DNA from: Bacteroidales bacterium
GTDB lineage: Bacteria > Bacteroidota > Bacteroidia > Bacteroidales > UBA3824
Direction of reading: 5' to 3'
DNA: 43,195 nt
Assembly (NCBI GenBank): GCA_024413595.1
Contig: JAKSUC010000026.1
Coordinates: 1 to 43,195, forward strand
The stretch's first letter is position 1, and the number at the start of each line of letters is the position of its first letter. This document shows, one piece after another, positions 35,116 to 42,144 of the stretch. Made by a program: the position numbers and the translations under genes. The notes under the pieces are model-generated. The model worked only from the letters and a program-made list of their open reading frames with translations. It was not told the DNA's origin and made no database searches.

Positions 35116-35454
35116 TTAATTTTTGATATTAGATTTATTAATTTGTAAACTATTATCAATTTCAGCAAGAGTGAAATGTTTTGCCACCTCTTGTCCCTCA
35201 ACAACATCAATAGATTTGATGTAACCATCAATTTGTGCGCAAATAATATTACGCATTTTCATAGCTTCAAACACAAAAAGCGGTTCACCAACAGTTACAT
35301 GTTGATTTTCATTAACAAGAATTTTAGAAATAGTACCTGGAATTTGCGACACAACTCTATTATAAATAGGTTTTTGCCAAGGCTTACGATTTTTAAATTT
35401 TTCAGTAAGCGTTGTAATATATTCAGTTTCACCAATAGATAATATTTCTTGCAT
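35116..35454 (-). CDS. Biotin/lipoyl attachment protein (orphan BCCP-like)
   Basis: The protein has 112 residues from the ATG at 35454; a TTG/CTG-type start further upstream gives an atypical leader. The C-terminal half is a biotinyl domain with biotinylated K66 in EAMKM, preceded by IPGTISKILV and followed by DGYIKSIDVVEGQEV. It resembles the carrier subunit of acyl-CoA or oxaloacetate/methylmalonyl decarboxylase-type complexes, but no carboxylase or transferase gene is near. The partner complex is therefore unknown. Confidence 0.85.
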   Translation of the reverse strand: MQEILSIGETEYITTLTEKFKNRKPWQKPIYNRVVSQIPGTISKILVNENQHVTVGEPLFVFEAMKMRNIICAQIDGYIKSIDVVEGQEVAKHFTLAEIDNSLQINKSNIKN

Positions 35455-35511
35455 AGCTAATTTTTTAATAAAAAAGTAAAAAGTAGAAAGTAACAAGACA
35501 TTAATGTAAAA

Positions 35512-35537
35512 ATACTTGCTACTTACTACTTACTACT
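35512..35537. repeat. Second copy of the AAGTAGT-type repeat
   Basis: ACTTGCTACTTACTACTTAC lies between dnaN and the biotin carrier gene. It shares the CTTGCTACT and TACTTACTACTT units with the block at 5920-5976. Confidence 0.55.
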
Positions 35538-35544
35538 CCTAATA

Positions 35545-36675
35545 TTAATCATTAATCATCATAGGCATCAACAACATAAGTTCGTCTTCAGCTTCAGATT
35601 CTTTTTCAAGAGGTAACACAATACCAGGTCTAGAAGGATCAGACATTTCAAGAACAACGTTTTCAGATTCAATAGCTTGAAGAATTTCAAGAAGGAATGC
35701 AGATTTAAAGCCAATTCCCATTTCTTCGCCTTCGTATTGAGCATTAACACGTTCATAAGCAGAAATAGAAAAATCGATGTCTTGAGCCGAAACTGTAACT
35801 TGACTACTAGCAAGTTCAAGTTTAATAAGATTACTAGCTTGATTAGAGAACAAAGAAACACGTTTAAGAGTTGTTGCTAAATCAAGACGATTAATAGTTA
35901 ACTTATTAGGATTATCAGTAGGAATAACAGTTTCAAAATTTGGATACTGACCTTCAACTAAACGACAAATCATTTCATAATCACTCATAGTAAAATGAGC
36001 ATTTTTGTTGTCAAACTGCAATTTGATTTCACCATCTTCTTTAGGAAGAATGTTTTTAAGCAAATTAGCAGGTTTTTTAGGAAGAATAAAAGAAGCGTCA
36101 GCACTAGCAGTGATGTCAGAACGTTTAAAACGAACAAGTTTATGAGCATCAGATGCAACAAATTGAGTTCCAGATTGACCAAAAGATAAGAAAATACCAT
36201 TCATAACAGGACGTAAATCATCGTCCGCAGTTGCAAAAATAGTTTTACTAATACCTTTTAATAAAATATCACCTTTAATGTCAACAGATATAGTAGTAGC
36301 TTCTTCAAGTTGAGGCATATTTGGATATTCATTACCATTTTGACCTACAACGCTATATTTACCATTTTCAGAAAGAATATCAACTGACATTGTTTCAAGA
36401 TTGATTTCAAAAATCAAAGGTTGTTCAGGAAATTCTTTAAGAATATCTGTCAAACGTTTTGCTTCAACAGCAATTTTACCTTCACCTTCAACATTTTCAA
36501 GAGCAATTCTTGTACGCATTGTACTTTCAAGATCCGATGCAGTTACTAATAAACTTTCATCGAATATTTCAAATAAGAAATTGTCTAATATTGGAAGTGT
36601 GTTTTTACTACTTATTACTCTACTAATAGATTGTAGACGACTAAGTAATTCTGTACTTGATACTACAAATTTCAT
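35545..36675 (-). CDS. dnaN: DNA polymerase III sliding clamp, beta subunit
   Basis: The beta clamp tethers the replicative polymerase. The 376-residue protein has the three clamp folds in series: it starts MKFVVSSTELLSRL, has ILPILDNFLFE-like and MRTRIALENVEGEGKIAVEAK segments in domain I, and ends VLPLE...LMLLMPMMIND, the usual C-terminal 'MP' strand. Length fits the family. It stands alone, not next to dnaA, as in many Bacteroidetes. The promoter box is at 36698-36705. Confidence 0.95.
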   Translation of the reverse strand: MKFVVSSTELLSRLQSISRVISSKNTLPILDNFLFEIFDESLLVTASDLESTMRTRIALENVEGEGKIAVEAKRLTDILKEFPEQPLIFEINLETMSVDILSENGKYSVVGQNGNEYPNMPQLEEATTISVDIKGDILLKGISKTIFATADDDLRPVMNGIFLSFGQSGTQFVASDAHKLVRFKRSDITASADASFILPKKPANLLKNILPKEDGEIKLQFDNKNAHFTMSDYEMICRLVEGQYPNFETVIPTDNPNKLTINRLDLATTLKRVSLFSNQASNLIKLELASSQVTVSAQDIDFSISAYERVNAQYEGEEMGIGFKSAFLLEILQAIESENVVLEMSDPSRPGIVLPLEKESEAEDELMLLMPMMIND

Positions 36676-36697
36676 GTTTCGTGGTTTTAATTTTTTG

Positions 36698-36705
36698 CAA
36701 ATTTA
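36698..36705 (-). promoter_or_regulatory. -7 box for dnaN
   Basis: CAAATTTA on the plus strand reads TAAATTTG on the minus strand, 22 nt upstream of the dnaN ATG. Confidence 0.6.
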
Positions 36706-36845
36706 CTAAGGTTTATGATATTTCAAAATTTTGTGAAAGTTATTTATGAATAACAAATTAAGTTTTTTTTAAACGCATAAACATTTATATTTCAAAACAA
36801 TATATTTTTGATTAATTTTTAAAAAAATTATTTAAAAAAATCTTA

Positions 36846-36853
36846 TACCTTTG
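36846..36853 (+). promoter_or_regulatory. -7 box for truA
   Basis: TACCTTTG fits TAnnTTTG and lies 19 nt upstream of the ATG at 36873. Confidence 0.6.
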
Positions 36854-36872
36854 TATTCAATTTAAAACAATT

Positions 36873-37601
36873 ATGCGATATAAAACAGAATTATGCTACA
36901 ATGGCGATAATTATCATGGTTGGCAAATTCAACCAAATGCAAATTCAGTTCAAGAAACATTAGAAAAGTGTTTTTCATTGATATTGAAAGAAAAAATATC
37001 ATTTGTAGGAGCAGGACGAACAGATACAGGTGTACATGCAGAATATTACGTTGCTCATTTCGACACCTCCTCTCCTATTAGTAATATTGACGCATTGGTA
37101 AACAAAATGAATATATTTTTACCAAAAGATATTGCAATATTTTCAATAACAGAAGTTTCCGACGAATTTAATGCAAGATTTAGCGCAACTAGCAGATCTT
37201 ATCGTTATTTAATTCACACAAAAAAAGACCCTTTTTTAAATTCAATATCATGGTTTGTTCCCTACAAAATAGACGTAGAAAAAATGAACCAAGCATGCGA
37301 AATAATGAAACAATACAACGATTTTGCATGTTTTTGTAAATCAGGAGCAGACAACAAAACAACACTTTGTAATATTACTTTTGCTCATTTCACACAAAAA
37401 GGTCATCAAATAATATTTGAAATTTCTGCAAACAGATTTTTAAGGAATATGGTTCGTGCTATAACAGGAACAATGATCGATATAGGAACAGGTAAAATAA
37501 ATCTTACAGATTTTGAAAACATATTAAAATCAAAAAATCGTAGTGAAGCTGGACAATCAGTACCAGCCAAAGCGTTAGCACTTACAAAAATTGACTATTA
37601 A
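36873..37601 (+). CDS. truA: tRNA pseudouridine(38-40) synthase
   Basis: TruA converts uridines 38-40 of the tRNA anticodon arm to pseudouridine. The 242-residue protein has the catalytic D51 in GAGRTDTGVHA, the N-terminal YNGDNYHGWQIQPN segment and a late RFLRNMVRAITGT motif. Length and motifs match a complete enzyme. It is followed after 79 nt by glmM with its own promoter. Confidence 0.95.
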   Translation: MRYKTELCYNGDNYHGWQIQPNANSVQETLEKCFSLILKEKISFVGAGRTDTGVHAEYYVAHFDTSSPISNIDALVNKMNIFLPKDIAIFSITEVSDEFNARFSATSRSYRYLIHTKKDPFLNSISWFVPYKIDVEKMNQACEIMKQYNDFACFCKSGADNKTTLCNITFAHFTQKGHQIIFEISANRFLRNMVRAITGTMIDIGTGKINLTDFENILKSKNRSEAGQSVPAKALALTKIDY

Positions 37602-37628
37602 TTAAAATATTAGTCTCAAAATATTTAT

Positions 37629-37636
37629 TAATTTTG
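37629..37636 (+). promoter_or_regulatory. -7 box for glmM
   Basis: TAATTTTG fits TAnnTTTG and lies 44 nt upstream of the ATG at 37681. Confidence 0.5.
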
Positions 37637-37680
37637 CATAAAAAATAATAAAGCAATAGTTTATTCTAATATAAAAGAAC

Positions 37681-39084
37681 ATGACTTTAATAAAATCAAT
37701 TTCAGGCATTAGAGGAACAATAGGAGGAAAATGTGGTGATAACCTTACTCCTTTTGACATTGTAAAATTTACTACAGCATATTCAAAATGGTTGAAAAAT
37801 CAATCAAAAAAAGAAAAATATAAAGTTGTTGTAGGACGCGACGGCAGAATTTCAGGAAACACAGTTAAACAATTAGTAATAGGAACATTATCATGTTGTG
37901 GTATTGACGTTATCGACATTGATATGGCAACAACACCAACAACAGAAATGGCAGTTACAGAATTTGAAGCCGATGGAGGAATAATTTTAACAGCAAGTCA
38001 CAATCCTATGCAATGGAATGCTTTAAAATTATTAAACTCTAATGGTGAATTTGTTACAGCATCTGACGGTAAATTTATTCTTGAAAATAGCGAAAAAGCT
38101 GAAGCTGAAACCGAATATTCACAAGTAACTGAATTAGGAAACATCACAATTGTAGAAGGATTTGAAGACGTTCATATTCAACACACCTTAAATTTGCCTT
38201 TAGTTGACGTAAAAGCCATAAAAGAAGCAAATTTTACTGTATGTGTCGACACAATAAATTCAGTAGGCGGAATTATAGTTCCAAAATTGTTAAAAGCATT
38301 AGGCGTTAACAACTTTACAATAATAAACGAAACGCCAGATGGTAATTTTGCACACAATCCAGAACCATTAAAACAACATTTAACAGGATTGTCAGAAGCT
38401 GTTCTTAAAACAAAAGCTGACGTAGGATTTGCTGTTGACCCTGACGTTGACCGTCTTGCAATAATGCAAGAAGATGGAGAAATGTTTGGCGAAGAATATA
38501 CACTTGTTGCAGTTTCTGATTATATTTTGCAACATACCAAAGGTAATACAGTTTCAAACTTATCATCAAGTCGTGCTTTAAAAGACGTAACAGAAAAACA
38601 TGGAGGTTCTTACACAGCTTCGGCAGTAGGAGAATTAAATGTTGTTACCGAAATGAAACGCGTAAAGGCTGTTATTGGAGGTGAAGGTAATGGTGGTGTA
38701 ATTTATCCTGAATTACATTATGGTCGTGACTCAATATGTGGTATTGCATTGTTTTTGACTTATTTAGCCAAGAAAAAAATGAAAGTTTCAGAACTAAGAG
38801 CCACATATCCTCAATATTTTATGAGTAAAAACAAAATTCAACTTACACCAGAAATCAATGTTGACAATGTTTTGAAAATGGTTGAAGAAGCTTACAGCAA
38901 ACAATCAGACGCAAAACTAACCACTATTGATGGGGTAAAAATTGATTTTAAAGAAGGTTGGGTTCATCTACGCAAATCAAACACAGAACCAATAATTCGT
39001 GTCTACACAGAAAGTACTTCTCCAGAAAATGCTGATAAACTTGCAGAAGATATGATAAAAAAAGTTGAAGAATTAATAAAGTAA
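37681..39084 (+). CDS. glmM: Phosphoglucosamine mutase family protein
   Basis: The 467-residue alpha-D-phosphohexomutase has the phosphoserine loop TASHNP with S106, the metal loop DPDVDRLA at 253-260, GEGNGGVIYP for sugar recognition and a C-terminal RKSNTEPIIRVYTES phosphate site. All four active-site loops are intact. In Bacteroidetes this subfamily is taken as GlmM (glucosamine-6-P to glucosamine-1-P for cell-wall UDP-GlcNAc); a ManB-like phosphomannomutase role cannot be excluded. It ends just before hairpin copy 1 (39092-39124). Confidence 0.9.
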   Translation: MTLIKSISGIRGTIGGKCGDNLTPFDIVKFTTAYSKWLKNQSKKEKYKVVVGRDGRISGNTVKQLVIGTLSCCGIDVIDIDMATTPTTEMAVTEFEADGGIILTASHNPMQWNALKLLNSNGEFVTASDGKFILENSEKAEAETEYSQVTELGNITIVEGFEDVHIQHTLNLPLVDVKAIKEANFTVCVDTINSVGGIIVPKLLKALGVNNFTIINETPDGNFAHNPEPLKQHLTGLSEAVLKTKADVGFAVDPDVDRLAIMQEDGEMFGEEYTLVAVSDYILQHTKGNTVSNLSSSRALKDVTEKHGGSYTASAVGELNVVTEMKRVKAVIGGEGNGGVIYPELHYGRDSICGIALFLTYLAKKKMKVSELRATYPQYFMSKNKIQLTPEINVDNVLKMVEEAYSKQSDAKLTTIDGVKIDFKEGWVHLRKSNTEPIIRVYTESTSPENADKLAEDMIKKVEELIK

Positions 39085-39091
39085 TAATTAT

Positions 39092-39124
39092 AAAAAAGGT
39101 TGTCAATTTCTTGACAACTTTTTT
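39092..39124 (+). terminator. Terminator hairpin copy 1, after glmM
   Basis: GGTTGTCAA and TTGACAAC form the stem with loop TTTC, flanked by A6 and T6. It is identical to the copy after rpn apart from one missing C. Confidence 0.9.
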
Positions 39125-39135
39125 CTAAAAATAAC

Positions 39136-39143
39136 TATATTTG
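39136..39143 (+). promoter_or_regulatory. -7 box for the rpn-type gene
   Basis: TATATTTG lies 15 nt upstream of the ATG at 39159. A TTG inside this box (39141) is therefore not the start. Confidence 0.65.
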
Positions 39144-39158
39144 CAAAAACAAATAAAA

Positions 39159-40046
39159 ATGCGTAAATATTTAGACCCAAAAGCTGATGTAACTTTTAAA
39201 AAAGTATTTGGCGAACATCCTAATTTGATAATTAGTTTGCTAAATGCGTTATTGCCTTTGCCTCAAGATATGCAAATTGTTAGTATAGAATATCTTTCAT
39301 CCGAACTTGTTCCTATGAACCCTACTAAAAAAGATACAATTGTTGATGTTCGTTGCAAAGATAATTTTAATCGTCAATTTATTGTTGAAATGCAAATGTA
39401 TTGGACTGATGCGTTTTTCAAACGTTCTGTTCTTAATGCTTGCAAAGCATATTCTACTCAAGCTAAAAAAGGGCAAGCTTTTGAAACTCTTCAACCTGTT
39501 TATGCTCTTTGTTTATTAAATGAAAGTGGATTTCCCAATTATTTAGATCAAGATAAAAATTTAGAATATATTCAAGAATTGTATTTAATCAATAAAAATC
39601 ATCCTGAATTTGAATTACAAGAAATGGGATTGATATTTGTTGAACTTCAAAAGTTTAAACCATCAAACTATGCCCATAAAAAATTAAAGGAGTTATGGTT
39701 AAAATTTTTGACAGAAATAAAAGACAATACCACCGAAATTTCAGCAGAACTACTTGAAAACAAAGAAATTTCAGAAGCTCTTGAATACTTAGAAACTTCT
39801 GCATACACCGAAGCAGAACTAACAGCATACGACAAATATTGGGATTTAGTGAGTCGCGAAAAAACAATAATTAACGAAAAAACTAATAAAGCTAGAGAAG
39901 AAGGCAGAAAAGAAGGTAGAGAAGAAGGTGAAACAAATAAAGCTTTTCAAATTGCCAAAATGATGAAAGCTAATAATGAACCTTTAGAAAAAATTATCAA
40001 TTATACTGGTTTATCCAAAGAAGAAATAGAAAAAATACTATCATAA
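39159..40046 (+). CDS. Rpn-family nuclease (PD-(D/E)XK nuclease family transposase)
   Basis: The protein has 295 residues from the ATG at 39159. It starts with the family hallmark DPKADVTFKKVFGEHPN. The PD-(D/E)XK core has D63 (TIVDVRC) and E77-x-Q79 (FIVEMQM), the metal-binding residues of this superfamily, followed by the helical AYSTQ...YALCLLN segment. The C-terminus has a charged REEGRKEGREEGE stretch and a short helix-turn-helix-like end (GLSKEEIEKIL). It appears full-length and intact. Relatives (RpnA-E, YhgA-like) act in recA-independent recombination or as phage-defence/transposase-like nucleases; the role here is open. The gene is enclosed by two copies of the same hairpin. Confidence 0.88.
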   Translation: MRKYLDPKADVTFKKVFGEHPNLIISLLNALLPLPQDMQIVSIEYLSSELVPMNPTKKDTIVDVRCKDNFNRQFIVEMQMYWTDAFFKRSVLNACKAYSTQAKKGQAFETLQPVYALCLLNESGFPNYLDQDKNLEYIQELYLINKNHPEFELQEMGLIFVELQKFKPSNYAHKKLKELWLKFLTEIKDNTTEISAELLENKEISEALEYLETSAYTEAELTAYDKYWDLVSREKTIINEKTNKAREEGRKEGREEGETNKAFQIAKMMKANNEPLEKIINYTGLSKEEIEKILS

Positions 40047-40078
40047 AAAAGGTTGTCAATTTCTTGACAACCTTTTTT
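40045..40078 (+). terminator. Terminator hairpin copy 2, after the rpn-type gene
   Basis: GGTTGTCAA, loop TTTC, TTGACAACC with flanking A6 and T6. It overlaps the rpn stop codon and repeats copy 1 at 39092-39124. It also faces the convergent lipoprotein gene and may end both transcripts. Confidence 0.9.
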
Positions 40079-40083
40079 ATTAA

Positions 40084-41085
40084 TTATTTTCTTTTAATAA
40101 AGAAACTACCAATTGCAACAATCAAAACAAGAACAGAAACCACAAATGCCCAAACATTTATTTTTCGAGAAGTTACAACTAATTCAAGTTGGTTTGCTGT
40201 CATGGTTTCAATGTCAATATTATAAATCAATGAATTATCCACAATTTTTCCTAAATTATAATTCTTAATATTACCAGGCATTTTTAACGTACATTTATAA
40301 TTTCTATTAAAATACGCAGTATATTCTTCTGTTTTTAAATTAAATTGCTCAACAAAACCTTTGTTATTTGCAAGAGAAACAAAAGCTTCAGAACCAAATA
40401 ATTCATCAATTTTTTTCAATTTTTCATCTATTTCACCTAAATAAAAATCTATATTCATTAATTTTTGAATTAAAGAGTCACGCTTTTCACTAAATTCTTT
40501 AGAATTAAGAGGTGGATTAATAATAGAAGAATAGTTATTTTCAATAATGTCAAACATTTCGTTCCAATAACAAATATTCATCCAATTAGAAATACGTTTT
40601 TCAAGGTCCGAAAGCATATTACAAGCCTCTCTCCCATTCAAATTTTGAATAATATTTGGTTTACCAAAATTCCAAAAAGATAATTCTTCATCAGTGAAAT
40701 ATTTATTATAAGGAATTTTAAAAACATTACTTGAAAATTTAAAAGTTTCGTTAAAACAATAATCCGTATAAAACCATTTAAAAGATTTATCAAAATTACC
40801 ACTTGAAACTATTTTATAATCAGAGTTTTCATGAGTATACCAATCATTACACATTTGTTCTACACTTTGGTAGTTTGCAAAATATTTAACAACAATAGAG
40901 TCTTTGTTTTGAGAAACGATATCCCAGTTTTCAAAACGTTCAGGATTTTCTTTAACACTTACAACAATTTCTCTTGAACATGAACCATCAGAATTAATAA
41001 TAGTGTTCATTTCTGAATTTTCATCACAAGAAACCATTACAAACATTGTAAATATAATGTTCAAATAGACAAATAACTTTTTCAT
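40084..41085 (-). CDS. Lipoprotein with C-terminal transmembrane helix, third gene of an ECF sigma operon
   Basis: The 333-residue protein has a lipoprotein signal (lipobox VMVSC, acylated C20) followed by NTIINSDGSCSREIVVSV. A central helical region (about 145-240) contains EKRISNWMNICYWNEMFDIIENNYSSI and LGEIDEKLKKIDELFG. A C-terminal transmembrane helix lies at about 309-329 (WAFVVSVLVLIVAIGSFFI), ending KRK. Being anchored at both ends suggests the inner membrane with the middle in the periplasm. The overall plan (lipobox, DGS strand, C-terminal helix) resembles DUF3153/LppM-like proteins, a tentative comparison. It starts seven bases after the anti-sigma-like gene and is likely its partner in signalling or its regulated output. 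Confidence 0.75.
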   Translation of the reverse strand: MKKLFVYLNIIFTMFVMVSCDENSEMNTIINSDGSCSREIVVSVKENPERFENWDIVSQNKDSIVVKYFANYQSVEQMCNDWYTHENSDYKIVSSGNFDKSFKWFYTDYCFNETFKFSSNVFKIPYNKYFTDEELSFWNFGKPNIIQNLNGREACNMLSDLEKRISNWMNICYWNEMFDIIENNYSSIINPPLNSKEFSEKRDSLIQKLMNIDFYLGEIDEKLKKIDELFGSEAFVSLANNKGFVEQFNLKTEEYTAYFNRNYKCTLKMPGNIKNYNLGKIVDNSLIYNIDIETMTANQLELVVTSRKINVWAFVVSVLVLIVAIGSFFIKRK

Positions 41086-41092
41086 AATTTAT

Positions 41093-41467
41093 TTATTTTA
41101 AATTGTTAATACTTTTCAATCTATTAATTCTTGAATTAAGATTTGACATATAGCACTTATATTGTTCTTGGGTAGAGGTTTCAGAATTAAATTTTATATG
41201 AATATTTTTATAATTGTTATTATCATAATTCACTATAGATGAACTATGTTGCTCTGTATTCAATGATAAAAACAATCCAACCAACAAAACCGCAGCCACA
41301 CTTGTAACAATTCTTAATGCTATAATTAAACCTTGATTTTTAGTTTTTTTATCAAGAATATTATCCATAATAGAATTTATAAAATCATCCTCATTATCAA
41401 TTTTAGGAGGATTTTCATTACTAAGTTTTTTTAGTAAATCATCAAGAATATCATTATTATTTTCCAT
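41093..41467 (-). CDS. Probable anti-sigma factor, single transmembrane protein
   Basis: The protein has 124 residues from the ATG at 41467. A cytoplasmic acidic N-terminus (about 1-44) precedes one transmembrane helix at about 46-67 (GLIIALRIVTSVAAVLLVGLF). A short Ser/Asn-rich periplasmic tail of about 55 residues follows. It overlaps the end of the ECF sigma gene by 11 nt, the standard place for an anti-sigma factor. No FecR or zinc-finger (ZAS, HxxxCxxC) motif is present. The function is inferred from position and topology. Confidence 0.7.
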   Translation of the reverse strand: MENNNDILDDLLKKLSNENPPKIDNEDDFINSIMDNILDKKTKNQGLIIALRIVTSVAAVLLVGLFLSLNTEQHSSSIVNYDNNNYKNIHIKFNSETSTQEQYKCYMSNLNSRINRLKSINNLK

Positions 41468-42008
41468 AACCAAGTTTTATTAAACGTTCACGAATAGTTT
41501 GTTTAGCAACATAAAGATTACTCTTAATCTTTTCAGCCGTCAAACCAGTTATTTCAACAATTTCTTCATTATCGAAACATTCCAATTGACTGAGAGTAAA
41601 CACTAACTTTTGCTTAGGACTCAAATCGTTGGCAAGCATTTTAACAATAGCAATCCAATCACGATTTTCTAATTGTTTATCAAAATTATAATCCGAAACA
41701 TACGAATTAAAAATTTTTTCATCATCAGCCATTGGCAAAAGTCGTTTTTGTTTATCAAGATTATCAAGACAAAGTCTTGAGGCAATAGTAATTATCCAAG
41801 TAGAAAACTTTTTATTTTCGTTATAAGAGTCTAAATTATTCCAAACTCTAATAAAAGTTTCTTGAACAATATCTTTGGCGTCATCTTCATTGGTTAGCAT
41901 TTTTAGCGCAATAGAAAATACCAAACGTTGATAAGCCACAACCAATTCTCTAAAAGCCTTTTTATCGCCCGACCTACATTTTTTTATTATTTCTAATTCT
42001 GAATTCAT
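41457..42008 (-). CDS. ECF-family RNA polymerase sigma factor
   Basis: The protein has 183 residues from the ATG at 42008; an upstream start would add a hydrophobic stretch unlike this family. Region 2 (about 15-85) contains YQRLVFSIALKMLTNEDDAKDIVQETFIRVWNN and FSTWIITIA. Region 4 (about 125-178) ends with EEIVEITGLTAEKIKSNLYVAKQTIRERL, the -35 recognition helices. It leads an operon with a probable anti-sigma protein and a lipoprotein, so it is likely released by an envelope signal. The trigger and regulon are unknown. Confidence 0.9.
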   Translation of the reverse strand: MNSELEIIKKCRSGDKKAFRELVVAYQRLVFSIALKMLTNEDDAKDIVQETFIRVWNNLDSYNENKKFSTWIITIASRLCLDNLDKQKRLLPMADDEKIFNSYVSDYNFDKQLENRDWIAIVKMLANDLSPKQKLVFTLSQLECFDNEEIVEITGLTAEKIKSNLYVAKQTIRERLIKLGYGK

Positions 42009-42093
42009 GTTATTAAATTTCAAATACAGCCAATATACGCCTAAAGAAATCAAAAGTCGAAAAAAAAGAAAAAATATTTTCAAATAATTTTTT

Positions 42094-42101
42094 TATATTT
42101 G
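42094..42101 (+). promoter_or_regulatory. -7 box for the AAA-ATPase gene
   Basis: TATATTTG lies 43 nt upstream of the ATG at 42145, in the gap shared with the divergent sigma gene. Confidence 0.6.
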
Positions 42102-42144
42102 CGAAAAAGTAGTGAATAGCTAGTAGAAAACTTTAATAAAAAAC

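Noticed and set aside
39141..39158. TTG start adding six residues to the rpn-type protein
   Set aside because: It lies inside the TATATTTG promoter box, and family members begin near the ATG at 39159.
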